A DNA stretch of 64,000 nucleotides from JBBQNJ01 sp038329845. GTDB taxonomy: Bacteria > Planctomycetota > Phycisphaerae > Tepidisphaerales > Tepidisphaeraceae. Where the stretch lies: positions 1-64,000 of the forward strand of contig JBBQNJ010000019.1 of assembly GCA_038329845.1 (NCBI GenBank), in the 5' to 3' direction. Of the stretch, positions 7,996 through 15,829 are shown piece after piece (position 1 is the stretch's first letter; each line of letters opens with the position of its first letter). A program made the position numbers and the translations under genes. Below the pieces are notes generated by a model. That model was not told the DNA's origin and made no database searches. It saw only the letters and a program-made list of their open reading frames with translations.

Positions 7996-8661
7996 ATGAT
8001 TACGAACACGATGCAACGCCGGGGAGTGGTTTGGGGCCTGGCGGTCCTGGCGGCGAGCGTGCTGCCGGCGCTGGCCCGGGCCGAGGACAGCAACTTCCAG
8101 GAACAGACCACCCGAAACGCGATGGACAACGCGGTGAGCAAAATCGCGGTCGACCTGAGCAAGACCAAGCTGGACATCAAGCGGATCGCGGTGATCCCGC
8201 TTCGCAACGATACCGAGGACCGCTACGCCGAGCAGGCGGTCAAACAGGCGGTCACGCGAAGCCCTTACCAGCTCTATGCCCGCGATGAGGCGGAGTTCAA
8301 TGAACTGGTCAAGGAGATCGAATGGAACGTCCGTAAAGAGGACGTGATGGACCCGGAGAAGGTCAAGAAGTTTGGCAAGATCGCCGGGGTGGACGCGATC
8401 ATGTACGGCGTGGTCTGGGACAAGGGCGTGAACATGTGGTCGATCCGCGGCCATTCCAAGCTGACGCTGAACGTGGCCAACGTCGAGACCGGCCAGATCG
8501 TCTGGAGCAGCGGACCGGTGGAAGGTGACGCCTATATTCACTGGAGCGATGCCCTCACGCAGTTCTGGCGGTTCCCGGTGGTGATCTTGATTATCTTCGG
8601 CGTGCTGATGTTGTTCGGATTGATGCTCAAGGCGCTGCGTCGGGCCTATCGCCCGATCTAG
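7996..8661 (+). CDS. LpoB/CsgG-like exported protein with C-terminal membrane anchor
   Basis: A 221-residue envelope protein. The signal peptide ends ALARA at about residue 25. The central part (KRIAVIPLRNDTEDRYAEQ..., FGKIAGVDAIMYGVVWDK..., LTLNVANVETGQIVWSS) has the pattern of the CsgG/LpoB (penicillin-binding-protein activator) fold: a strand with nucleotide-like 'AVIP', then 'GVDAIMYG', then 'V..ETGQIVWS'. A hydrophobic segment near the C terminus (VVILIIFGVLMLFGLML) and a basic tail (RRAYRPI) anchor it in the inner membrane. The ATG at 7996 was chosen over one 48 bases earlier because AGGAG precedes it and it begins a proper signal peptide. Confidence 0.65.
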   Translation: MITNTMQRRGVVWGLAVLAASVLPALARAEDSNFQEQTTRNAMDNAVSKIAVDLSKTKLDIKRIAVIPLRNDTEDRYAEQAVKQAVTRSPYQLYARDEAEFNELVKEIEWNVRKEDVMDPEKVKKFGKIAGVDAIMYGVVWDKGVNMWSIRGHSKLTLNVANVETGQIVWSSGPVEGDAYIHWSDALTQFWRFPVVILIIFGVLMLFGLMLKALRRAYRPI

Positions 8662-8692
8662 TCGCCGCCGCCGGGGCGGATGGAATCGCGGA

Positions 8693-8770
8693 TTCGAGAG
8701 TTGGGATTTGAGATTTGAAATCTGGAAACTGGGATTTGAAATCTGAAATCTGAAATCCGGGATTTCGGAT
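8693..8770. repeat. Degenerate TTTGAAATCTG repeat
   Basis: Seven or so imperfect copies of GGATTTGAAATCTG/TTTGAGATTTG occur head to tail. The tract is A/T-rich compared with the genome and partly self-complementary (GATTT/AAATC). It resembles the short degenerate intergenic tracts common in planctomycete genomes. It probably has no coding role. Confidence 0.7.
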
Positions 8771-8844
8771 CCGAGGCTGTGCGATTCGATATCCCAGATT
8801 CAGCCCCCGGCGATCGAGTGACATGGCACGGATTGAACCAAGCC

Positions 8845-8933
8845 GTTCCCGCGACCCTGGATAATCGGGTCGCGGGAACGCGGAAAACGCGGCGGAACCT
8901 GAACCTGTCCTCCGCCGCTTTTTCCGCGTTCCC
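8845..8933 (+). promoter_or_regulatory. Two overlapping hairpins upstream of SPFH-kinase operon
   Basis: Stem A pairs 8845-8857 (GTTCCCGCGACCC) with 8867-8879, a perfect 13 bp stem. Stem B pairs 8874-8896 with 8911-8933, 22 of 23 positions. The six bases GGGAAC at 8874-8879 belong to both stems, so they cannot form fully at once. The structure ends 45 bases before the start of the SPFH gene. It could be an attenuator, a processing site or just a palindromic repeat. There is no run of T after stem B. Confidence 0.55.
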
Positions 8934-8978
8934 GCGGTTGGACGAGATGTTTTCTCAAGCCCCAAACCGGAGACAGTC

Positions 8979-10898
8979 ATGGGCTTTTTCACCGATAAAT
9001 GCGCGAATCCCGAGTGCGACAACCGTGTCCGCAAGGGAAGCAAATTCTGCAATAAATGCGGCTCCAACGCCCCGCTGGGCCTGACCAAGTGCGGCAAATG
9101 CGGCACCGAAGTCGCCACCGGAAGCAAGTTCTGCTTCAAGTGCGGATCCAACCTCGTTGAGAACACCCAGGCGTTCTTGTTCGACGACCGCTGGGCGCGC
9201 CCGGACGGCGACTTCGCCGTCCGAGTCGATGACCAGAACGTCAAGGGCTGGCTGCTCAAGCCGCTGATCATCGAACATGGCACCCGCGCGCTGGTCTTCC
9301 AGCAAGGCGAGTTCAAGGGCGAGATGCCCGCCGGCCGTTACGACATGGATGGATTCATCCAGCGCCTGGCGAACTTCGGGTTCGACAAGAACGCCAGTGT
9401 GGTCATCGTCGATGCCGGCGACATCACCATCGATCTCGAGAACGACAACCTCTACACCGCCGAGAAATTCAAAGTCGGCACGCAAAGCCGGCTGGTTCTC
9501 CAGATCGAGAATCCCGAGCAGTTTTTCGTCAATCTGTTCAAAGGTCGCACGCGGATCAGCGTCGATGAGTTCGAGCGTCAACTCGCCGGGGAAGTGCAGA
9601 TGCTGTTGGTCGGCATCTGCGCCCAATACGACGCCGAGGAACTGTTCGCCAATATTTCGATCCGCAACCAGATCGAGACGACCTTGCGCGAGCATCTGAC
9701 CAAGACGCTGGGACGGCTGGGAATGCAACTCGTCCAGATGCGCTTCATCAGCTTCGCCGGCGAGGCGTATGAAAAACTGCGGGCCGAAAAGGGCCAGCTC
9801 AGCTTTGATGAACAGCAGGCCGGTCTGACCGAAGATCGCGTCAAGCTGAACATGAAGCTGCGGAACGTCCTGACCCAGGACAAGATGGACGAGTTCCGAA
9901 CGCCCAAGGACTTCGAGAACTTCGTCCGCCAGACCGAACATGAACTGGGGCTTAAGCAGGTCATCCGCGACGATGAGATGGCCCGCCTGCGCGATCGGTT
10001 CGGCTTCGAGCGAAACCGCGAGAACTTGCTGCGCGAGATCGAGCTGGTCGGCATCAAGGCCGATGAAGGCCGCCGCCAGCAGTTCAAAGAGGTTCTCAGC
10101 CAGGAGAACCAGGCCGACGAACGGACGATGCGCGAGCTGCAACGGCGGCTTAATGCCACGACCAACGAGGGCGAGCGCCAGAAGATCATGCTGGAGATCC
10201 AGCGGCTGGCTCGGGTGCAGAAGATCGATCTCGACAACGTCGAGGCCGAGCGCGGGATGGACCGGCTCGACCGGATGAACAAGATCGACATCGGCCGCCA
10301 GAGCGGCGAGCAGGAACTGTACAAAGATCGCATCCGCACCGAGCAGCAGGTCGAGGCCGACCGGCTCAAGAGTCGAAGCACCGCCACCGTCGAGGCCCTG
10401 CTGACGATCGTGGACGGACCGCAAGGCGACCGCATCACCAAGCTCGAGGAGCTTCGCCGCAAGCAGAATCTGACCCCCGAGCAGATGCTGGCCCTGGCCT
10501 CGGAAGCCTCGCCGTCGGCGGCGGCGGCGCTGGCCGAGAAATACAAGGCCGACGGCAAGACATTGGTGCTGGATCAGGTCAAGCAGCAGTTGCAGGACGA
10601 GCGAAACCTGACGACCGGTTACGCCGATCGGATGGAGCGATTGATGCAGACAGCCTTGACGCAGATGGGCGGCGTGGCCACCACGCGGGCCCGACCCGTC
10701 GAGCCGCATCAGACGGTCGTCACGCAGGGAATGAACTACGGCGGCGGTCCGGTGATCACCGGCCCCGGCCAGCAGGGCGGTGGGATGCCGCAGGCGGGTC
10801 CCGGCGCTGCGCCGGGCGCGGCCAACGCCTGCAAAAAGTGCGGTGCCGCCCTGGCCCCGGGCAGCGTCTTCTGTGAGCAGTGCGGGACCAAGCAATGA
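8979..10898 (+). CDS. SPFH/band-7-like protein with zinc ribbons at both ends
   Basis: A 639-residue cytoplasmic-looking protein. Two zinc ribbons open it (Cys8/13/24/27 and Cys38/41/52/55). An SPFH (prohibitin/YdjI 'virion core'-like) domain follows at about residues 65-300 (SRLVLQIENPEQFFVNLFKGRTRISVDEFERQL). A long charged helical region at about 290-560 is probably coiled coil. A Gly/Pro-rich linker leads to a third zinc ribbon at the C terminus (CKKC...CEQC). There is no transmembrane segment. The stop overlaps the start of the kinase gene as ATGA, so the two are translationally coupled. SPFH proteins form membrane-associated rings or scaffolds. Here it may present the kinase, which carries the same kind of ribbon. 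Confidence 0.8.
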   Translation: MGFFTDKCANPECDNRVRKGSKFCNKCGSNAPLGLTKCGKCGTEVATGSKFCFKCGSNLVENTQAFLFDDRWARPDGDFAVRVDDQNVKGWLLKPLIIEHGTRALVFQQGEFKGEMPAGRYDMDGFIQRLANFGFDKNASVVIVDAGDITIDLENDNLYTAEKFKVGTQSRLVLQIENPEQFFVNLFKGRTRISVDEFERQLAGEVQMLLVGICAQYDAEELFANISIRNQIETTLREHLTKTLGRLGMQLVQMRFISFAGEAYEKLRAEKGQLSFDEQQAGLTEDRVKLNMKLRNVLTQDKMDEFRTPKDFENFVRQTEHELGLKQVIRDDEMARLRDRFGFERNRENLLREIELVGIKADEGRRQQFKEVLSQENQADERTMRELQRRLNATTNEGERQKIMLEIQRLARVQKIDLDNVEAERGMDRLDRMNKIDIGRQSGEQELYKDRIRTEQQVEADRLKSRSTATVEALLTIVDGPQGDRITKLEELRRKQNLTPEQMLALASEASPSAAAALAEKYKADGKTLVLDQVKQQLQDERNLTTGYADRMERLMQTALTQMGGVATTRARPVEPHQTVVTQGMNYGGGPVITGPGQQGGGMPQAGPGAAPGAANACKKCGAALAPGSVFCEQCGTKQ

Positions 10899-13600
10899 AG
10901 CAGTGTCCCTTCTGCGCCGAGGAGATCCAGGACCAGGCCGTCAAGTGCAAGCATTGCGGCGAGCGTCTTCTGGACACCCGCGGCGTCCCCCTGGCCGGTG
11001 CCGGCACGGGAACCGGCGGCGGGGCGGGAACCGGCGGCTATTCGGTGATGGACACCATGGACCTTGCCGCCACCGCCGGCGGTGAGGCGATGCGGGTCGG
11101 CCGCGTGCTGGCCGACCGCTACGAGGTGCTGTCGCGTCTGGGTGCCGGGGGAATGGGCGAAGTCTGGAAGGCCCGCGACCGCGAACTGGACATGATCGTG
11201 GCGGTGAAGGTCCTGCCGCCGATCCTCGCCCGCAACCCGCGCAGCATCGAGGCCCTTCGCCGCGAAGCGGCGTTGTCGCTGCGACTAACCCATCCGGGAA
11301 TTTGCCGACTCTACAATTTTCACAGCGACGGCGAGACCAAGTTTCTGGTCATGGAGTTCATCGAAGGCCGCACCCTCGAAGCGACGCTGGATGAATTGCC
11401 AGATCGGCGGATGAGCCTCGATCACCTGCTGCCGATCGCCCGGCGGCTGGGATCGGCGCTGTCGTACGTCCATTCGCAAAAGCCCGCGATCCTCCACCGC
11501 GATATCAAGCCCGGCAACATCATGGTGATGCCGGACGGGACGGCCAAGCTGCTGGACCTGGGGATCGCCCGCGAGATGAAAGACGCGGTTACGCGAACCA
11601 CCGGCGCCGACACCAGCGGGACGTTGCTCTACATGTCCCCCGAGCAGTTCACCGGCGAAGTGCCATCGCCGGCCAGCGACATCTACTCGCTGTCGGCGAG
11701 TTTCTACGAGTGTCTGGCCGGACACCCGCCGTTCCATCAGGGGGCGGTGAGCCATCAGTTGTTGAACATGGAGCCGTCGGAAATCCCCGGGCTGGCACCG
11801 GCGGCGAACACGGCGCTGTTGGCGGGCCTGGCGAAAAAGCCGGCGCAGCGCCCGCAGACGGCCGAGGCGCTGGTCGCGGCGATGGAAGGTCATCCCGCCG
11901 GTGGGATTTTTCCGATGAAGCCGCCGCCGCCGCTTCCGGCGCGGTCGCCGGCGATCCCTCCTGGGATGCCGTCACCGGTTTCAAGGCCACCGACTTTTCC
12001 ATCGGTGACCGGGCCGTCGGCGTCGGGCCAAGCACCCGGATCGTCGATTGCCACGTCGTCGGCGTCGGGTCAAACTTCCGGATGGTCGATCGCCGGATCG
12101 TCGGTGTCGGGCCAAGCACCCGGACCGTCGATTGCCGGATCGTCGGCGTCGGGTCAAACCTCCGGATGGTCGCTCCCCTCGCCCCCCTCACCCCCGCCGC
12201 CGGCTCGGCCGGCCTCGAACTCCACCGATTCGTCTCCAGCGTTGTCATCCTCGCAGAGCCCGCTTCAAGCTCGAACCGATCCTGTCCCGACGAATCCGCC
12301 CGATGCGCCCAGGCCTGCATCGAAAAAATCCCGGCAACCCACCTGGATCATCGCCGCCGTCGCTATCGCGGCGGTTCTCTTCGTCGCCGCCGGAGTGGGG
12401 GTGATCGTGTGGCTGGGGTCGGATCAATATTCCGGCGATGACTCATCGCACGCCGCCGCCGCCGATGGACCCGACCACGATCCCGGCACGGAGGCCCCGG
12501 TCGCGCCCGGGGATTCATCTGCCCGCTCGGCGGCGAAATCGCGGTATGAACAGGCGCTGAGCCAGTACGATTTTGCCTACCTGGCCCGGTTCGCCACCAA
12601 TACCTGGCCCATGATCCAGTCGCTGGTTCGTGCCGGTGAGGACCCATCGAGCGGCCCGGTGACCGCCGTCGCCAGCTATGACCAAGCCGCGGCCATGCTC
12701 GTTTCGGCCAAACAGGAGGCCGATGTCAACGGGCAAGGCGAGGATATCTATCGGTCGCTCAGCCTCAAATCCAACCCGCTCAAACCGGACGGGGAGCGAC
12801 TGCGTCCTTTCGGCGAGTTGATGAAGTTGTCGCTGGGCGATGCGATCCCTGAAGACACCGTGGCGACGATCTCCATCGGCTTCAAGCAACTAGCCAGCAG
12901 TCCGGCTTTTGCACAGGTTCGCCGGTCGCTGCCCGGTGCGGATCCGCTGAATCTCCCCCCTTCGGTCGGGCCGGAAACCCTTGAGCGGCTGGCCGTGGCG
13001 ATTCGCAGCGGAGATCCCTCCGATGCGCGTCTATACGGCATGGAGTTCCAGGGGCTGGGCGGGATGCTCCCGGCGGAAATCCAGGCGTTGACGGCCCCGG
13101 GCGGGGCGCCGCCCGGATCGGCGACATGGTCGCCGCGAAATGGCGTGGTGGTCGTCACAAGTTGGCCTTGGGTGGGCATGACCCCGCAGCAGCTCGCCCG
13201 TATTTCGCCCCAGGTGCGCCAGGGGCTGGCGCCGTCGAACAAGGCGATCCGCATCGGCGTGGACGCGACGAAAATGAGTCCGGCGCAGCGGATGAACTAC
13301 CAGACGATGATGCAGGAGCTATCCGTCGCCGCCCCGCCGCGGCGGATGTTGCTCGAGATCGACTTCACCACGGTGGGAACATTGTCCGGCGAGCTGATTT
13401 TCGATGACCCGGCCAGCGCCGCCGCGTTCGCGGGCGGGGTGCGACAGGCGATCGCCCAGGCGAGAGATGATGATGCCCCAGCACCCGTTCTGGCTTTCCT
13501 TCAGCGCCTGAAGGTCACGGCGAAAGGCACCAGCGTCGCTCTGAATGGCACCGCCTCGGCGGGAGAAATCGTCGAGTTGGTCGAGTATTCCGAGGAGTAG
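10895..13600 (+). CDS. Membrane Ser/Thr protein kinase with N-terminal zinc ribbon
   Basis: PknB/Hanks-type kinase of 901 residues. A zinc ribbon uses Cys4/7/18/21. A Gly-rich linker follows, then the kinase domain at about 70-345 with glycine loop GAGGMGEV, ATP lysine in VAVKV (about 105), catalytic HRDIKPGN (Asp about 203) and DLG in place of DFG (about 221). Next come a Ser/Gly repeat region (about 375-430), one transmembrane helix (about 483-507) and an extracytoplasmic domain of about 390 residues with no family I can name. The start ATG overlaps the preceding stop (ATGA). An upstream in-frame GTG/ATG inside the SPFH gene was rejected. Kinase inside and sensor outside is the classic bacterial layout. 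Confidence 0.88.
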   Translation: MKQCPFCAEEIQDQAVKCKHCGERLLDTRGVPLAGAGTGTGGGAGTGGYSVMDTMDLAATAGGEAMRVGRVLADRYEVLSRLGAGGMGEVWKARDRELDMIVAVKVLPPILARNPRSIEALRREAALSLRLTHPGICRLYNFHSDGETKFLVMEFIEGRTLEATLDELPDRRMSLDHLLPIARRLGSALSYVHSQKPAILHRDIKPGNIMVMPDGTAKLLDLGIAREMKDAVTRTTGADTSGTLLYMSPEQFTGEVPSPASDIYSLSASFYECLAGHPPFHQGAVSHQLLNMEPSEIPGLAPAANTALLAGLAKKPAQRPQTAEALVAAMEGHPAGGIFPMKPPPPLPARSPAIPPGMPSPVSRPPTFPSVTGPSASGQAPGSSIATSSASGQTSGWSIAGSSVSGQAPGPSIAGSSASGQTSGWSLPSPPSPPPPARPASNSTDSSPALSSSQSPLQARTDPVPTNPPDAPRPASKKSRQPTWIIAAVAIAAVLFVAAGVGVIVWLGSDQYSGDDSSHAAAADGPDHDPGTEAPVAPGDSSARSAAKSRYEQALSQYDFAYLARFATNTWPMIQSLVRAGEDPSSGPVTAVASYDQAAAMLVSAKQEADVNGQGEDIYRSLSLKSNPLKPDGERLRPFGELMKLSLGDAIPEDTVATISIGFKQLASSPAFAQVRRSLPGADPLNLPPSVGPETLERLAVAIRSGDPSDARLYGMEFQGLGGMLPAEIQALTAPGGAPPGSATWSPRNGVVVVTSWPWVGMTPQQLARISPQVRQGLAPSNKAIRIGVDATKMSPAQRMNYQTMMQELSVAAPPRRMLLEIDFTTVGTLSGELIFDDPASAAAFAGGVRQAIAQARDDDAPAPVLAFLQRLKVTAKGTSVALNGTASAGEIVELVEYSEE
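12017..12184 (+). repeat. Four 42 bp in-frame repeats inside the kinase gene
   Basis: Units start at 12017, 12059, 12101 and 12143, each 42 bp (the last is slightly shortened). They encode variants of SASGQAPGSSIATS and SASGQTSGWSIAGS in alternation, so the higher-order period is 84 bp. They form a flexible linker between the kinase domain and the membrane helix. Copy number could vary between strains. Confidence 0.85.
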
Positions 13601-13604
13601 CCGT

Positions 13605-14084
13605 TCATTTGCCCCGTCCTGAAACAGCGCTGACGAGGCTCACCATTGGCAGGAACAGGCCGATGATCGTGACGGCTAGGATGCCCAGGATCACCAGGTA
13701 AAAGCCATAGGACGGCAGCCACGCCGCCAACCCACGACGCCGGCCACGCCGGTAGGCGATCGCGGCGCTGAACGCCCCCATCGCCACCGGAACCATCCAC
13801 GCCATCGCCCAGCCGCCGTCATTGCGAATCCACCTTGCCACCCCCAGCTCCACTCGAGTCAGCATGGGCAATTCAGTGCTGAAATCCATGAAGATCGCTT
13901 CGAATTTCGGAATGACGAACAGGCTGATTCCGATCACCAGCGCGAACAGCGCGAACCAGGGAATGCAGTGGATCGCCCATAAGGTCACGAACGATCCAGC
14001 CCCTTGGGCTTGAGGTGGAGCCTGGTAATCCAGAGGCGGCGGCGCGGGAAATCGGTCCATGGGATCCTCTTGGTTCGCCGACAT
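13605..14084 (-). CDS. Mini GspF/PilC-like membrane protein
   Basis: A 159-residue protein with two or three membrane segments. It carries the GspF/PilC signature around the first helix (FVIPKFEAIFMDFSTELPMLTR, compare VPKF..iF...g.eLP..Tr), and its last helix (LAVTIIGLFLPMVSLVSAV) matches the final helix of the same family. The large cytoplasmic part and the second repeat of a normal 400-residue GspF are missing. Its ATG (14084) overlaps the stop of the SAM hydrolase gene by one base (TAATG), which decides the start and implies coupling. A second ATG at 14060 with AGAGGA upstream is an alternative. Function unknown; no other type II secretion or type IV pilus gene is nearby. Confidence 0.65.
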   Translation of the reverse strand: MSANQEDPMDRFPAPPPLDYQAPPQAQGAGSFVTLWAIHCIPWFALFALVIGISLFVIPKFEAIFMDFSTELPMLTRVELGVARWIRNDGGWAMAWMVPVAMGAFSAAIAYRRGRRRGLAAWLPSYGFYLVILGILAVTIIGLFLPMVSLVSAVSGRGK

Positions 14085-14842
14085 TATTTGACGACCACCC
14101 GGTCGCCGACGCAAACACCCAACGTCACGGCGGCCGAACCCCGGTTTACCGCGATTTCAAGCAGGCCGGAACTGCCGACTAGAGCTATCCGGTCTCCGTG
14201 GGCAACTTCGGCATACGTCGAGCGAATCGGCCCGATGGCGCAGCGACGGTAGAAAACGGTCGAGCCGGCGCCGAGGAGTTCGCCTGGGATATTCGTCGTC
14301 GCGTTTCCGAAGTGGTCGATGTGGATGATCCGCCCGGCGGCGGGGTCTTGGCTCAGGTGCATCTCGAGCAGGATCGGCTCGATGTCCGAAGGATCGAATA
14401 CGCCGCGATCCCCGGCGGCGATCAGGCCGACAACCGGGCCCATGATGTCGCGGGCGTGGAAGACTTCGCTGGGTTCGACCGGCGGCCGCCAGGTCAGTTC
14501 ATGACATCGGCCTCCGCCATGGCGACGCCAGGTCCAGGTGATCAGGCCGTTGTCCGGGCAGACGATCCACTGATCGGCCACGTTCGTCACGAGGATGCGG
14601 CGGGACGTGCCCACGCCGGGGTCGATGACGGCGAGATGGACCGTGCCAGCGCCGAACGATGCGACGGCCCGCTCCAGCGCGAGCGACCCGCCGGCGATGT
14701 CCTGGGCGGCGATCAAGTGTGTGATGTCGATTACGGTGGCGCCGGGGCAACGGCGTAACATCACCGCTTTCACCTGCGCGACATAGGCATCGGCGATCCC
14801 GAAGTCGCTGGTGAACGTAATGATCGGTGAATTCGATGGCAT
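14084..14842 (-). CDS. S-adenosyl-L-methionine hydroxide adenosyltransferase (SAM hydrolase)
   Basis: Member of the DUF62/SAM hydroxide adenosyltransferase family (relatives of chlorinase and fluorinase), which splits SAM with water into adenosine and methionine. The N-terminal signature IITFTSDFGIADAYVAQVK and the loop VIDPGVGTSRR are clear. The C-terminal domain holds HIDHFGNATTNI. A normal length of about 250 residues is seen. ATG 14842 is used. A GTG at 14857 in the same frame is possible and would fit a leaderless transcript from the TACAGT box at 14869-14874. It is divergent from pcm and probably cotranscribed with the mini GspF gene. Confidence 0.85.
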   Translation of the reverse strand: MPSNSPIITFTSDFGIADAYVAQVKAVMLRRCPGATVIDITHLIAAQDIAGGSLALERAVASFGAGTVHLAVIDPGVGTSRRILVTNVADQWIVCPDNGLITWTWRRHGGGRCHELTWRPPVEPSEVFHARDIMGPVVGLIAAGDRGVFDPSDIEPILLEMHLSQDPAAGRIIHIDHFGNATTNIPGELLGAGSTVFYRRCAIGPIRSTYAEVAHGDRIALVGSSGLLEIAVNRGSAAVTLGVCVGDRVVVK

Positions 14843-14868
14843 TGAAGGATCACTCACCGGATTGGGCG

Positions 14869-14980
14869 ACTGTACCGCTTGCGGCTTTCAGTGAGACATC
14901 CGCAACGGCTCGGAACCTGCGGGATATCCCGGTTTTTTCCAAGCGGATTGTCTCAGCATGGCCCGCGAGCGGTATACAAT
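14869..14980. promoter_or_regulatory. Divergent promoter inside a palindromic repeat
   Basis: The ends of the palindrome carry outward -10-like boxes: TACAGT (minus strand, 14874-14869) facing the SAM hydrolase, and TATACA/TACAAT (plus strand, 14973-14980) facing pcm, with TTGTCT 19-21 bases upstream of the latter. The plus box ends nine bases before the pcm ATG. Promoter use is inferred from position. Confidence 0.45.
14873..14974 (+). repeat. Palindromic dispersed repeat, copy 1
   Basis: An imperfect palindrome of about 102 bp. The arms TACCGCTTGCGGC and GCCCGCGAGCGGTA pair, as do GTGAGACATCCGC and GCGGATTGTCTCA. The centre is the perfect CGGGATATCCCG (14920-14931). A second copy, inverted, lies at 51098-51204 with nearly identical core. 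It contains no open frame and could be a REP/MITE-like element. Confidence 0.85.
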
Positions 14981-14989
14981 GGTAAAGGC

Positions 14990-15661
14990 ATGAATGAAGT
15001 AAAGGAACATGATTCACTCGAGCAGATGATCCGCCAGCAGGTGATCGAGCGGGGGATCGCCGATCCGGCGGTCCTCGACGCGATGCGCAGCGTCCCGCGC
15101 GAACGGTTTTTCTCCGGCGATCAACGCGACAGCGCCTTCGCCGACAAGGCCAGCCCGATCGGCCACGGCCAGACGATCAGCCAGCCGTACATGGTGGCGC
15201 TGATGACCCAGCGGCTGGATCTGGCGCGCGGCCATCGCGTGTTGGAGATCGGCACCGGCAGCGGCTACCAGACGGCGATCCTGGCGCGACTGTCGGGAGA
15301 AGTCTACACTGTCGAGCGGGTCAAGCCTCTGCTGGATGAAGCCTGGGAAAGGTTGATGGACTTGGGGATTCGCAACGTCCATTTTCGTCACGGCGACGGA
15401 ATGCTGGGGTGGCCGGATCAGGCCCCCTTCGATCGCATCCTCATCACCGCCGGCGCACCGCGCGTTCCGGAGAAGCTGTTGCGGGACCAGTTGCGTGACG
15501 GGGGCGTGGCGGTGGTCCCGGTGGGGCCGGATGACGGCCAGATGCTGCTACGCATCGTCCGCCGAGGCCGTAAACTCGAGCCGCGGGACGTGGTGCCGTG
15601 CCGATTCGTCAAACTCATCGGCCAAGGCGCCTGGGACGACCCGAGCGCCGATGATCGCTGA
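14990..15661 (+). CDS. pcm: Protein-L-isoaspartate O-methyltransferase
   Basis: Repair enzyme that methylates L-isoaspartyl residues in damaged proteins with SAM. The 223 residues match the family length. Visible are the start of the fold (IERGIADPAVLDAMRSVPRERF), the substrate/active motif PIGHGQTISQPYMVALM and the SAM motif VLEIGTGSGYQTAIL, then LLRDQLRDGGVAVVPVG. ATG 14990 begins the conserved part; the in-frame upstream codons run through the palindromic repeat and are not conserved. No good Shine-Dalgarno is present, so the message may be leaderless from the repeat-borne -10 box. Confidence 0.92.
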   Translation: MNEVKEHDSLEQMIRQQVIERGIADPAVLDAMRSVPRERFFSGDQRDSAFADKASPIGHGQTISQPYMVALMTQRLDLARGHRVLEIGTGSGYQTAILARLSGEVYTVERVKPLLDEAWERLMDLGIRNVHFRHGDGMLGWPDQAPFDRILITAGAPRVPEKLLRDQLRDGGVAVVPVGPDDGQMLLRIVRRGRKLEPRDVVPCRFVKLIGQGAWDDPSADDR

Positions 15662-15829
15662 TTCATTCCCCCGGACGCGACGCGGCGGCTGCGGGAGGAA
15701 TCGATTCGGAAAGCGAAATCAGACAGCTTGCACGTCAGGAACACTCCGCGTGAAGGCACGATCGTTTTGACGGGCCTGCGATCGACAGGGTTTCGGCAGC
15801 GACGTAGAATCCGGCCCCAGGAGATCGCA

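Larger units (their letters stand above)
8662..8978. other. Intergenic region with degenerate repeat and hairpins
   Basis: This 317-base gap contains a degenerate GATTTGAAATC-type repeat (8693-8770) and two strong inverted repeats (8845-8933). It ends with the CGGAG ribosome site of the SPFH gene. No open frame here looks coding. Confidence 0.6.

Noticed and set aside
8955..10895. Minus-strand frame opposite the SPFH gene
   Set aside because: Antisense shadow. The plus strand has zinc ribbons, a ribosome site and a coupled downstream gene.
12017..12184. CRISPR-like spacing of repeats
   Set aside because: The units are contiguous, without unique spacers, and encode a protein linker in frame.
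11710..12441. Alternative plus-strand frame through the kinase repeats
   Set aside because: It stays open only because the 42 bp repeat is a multiple of three. It contains no domain and lies inside the kinase gene.
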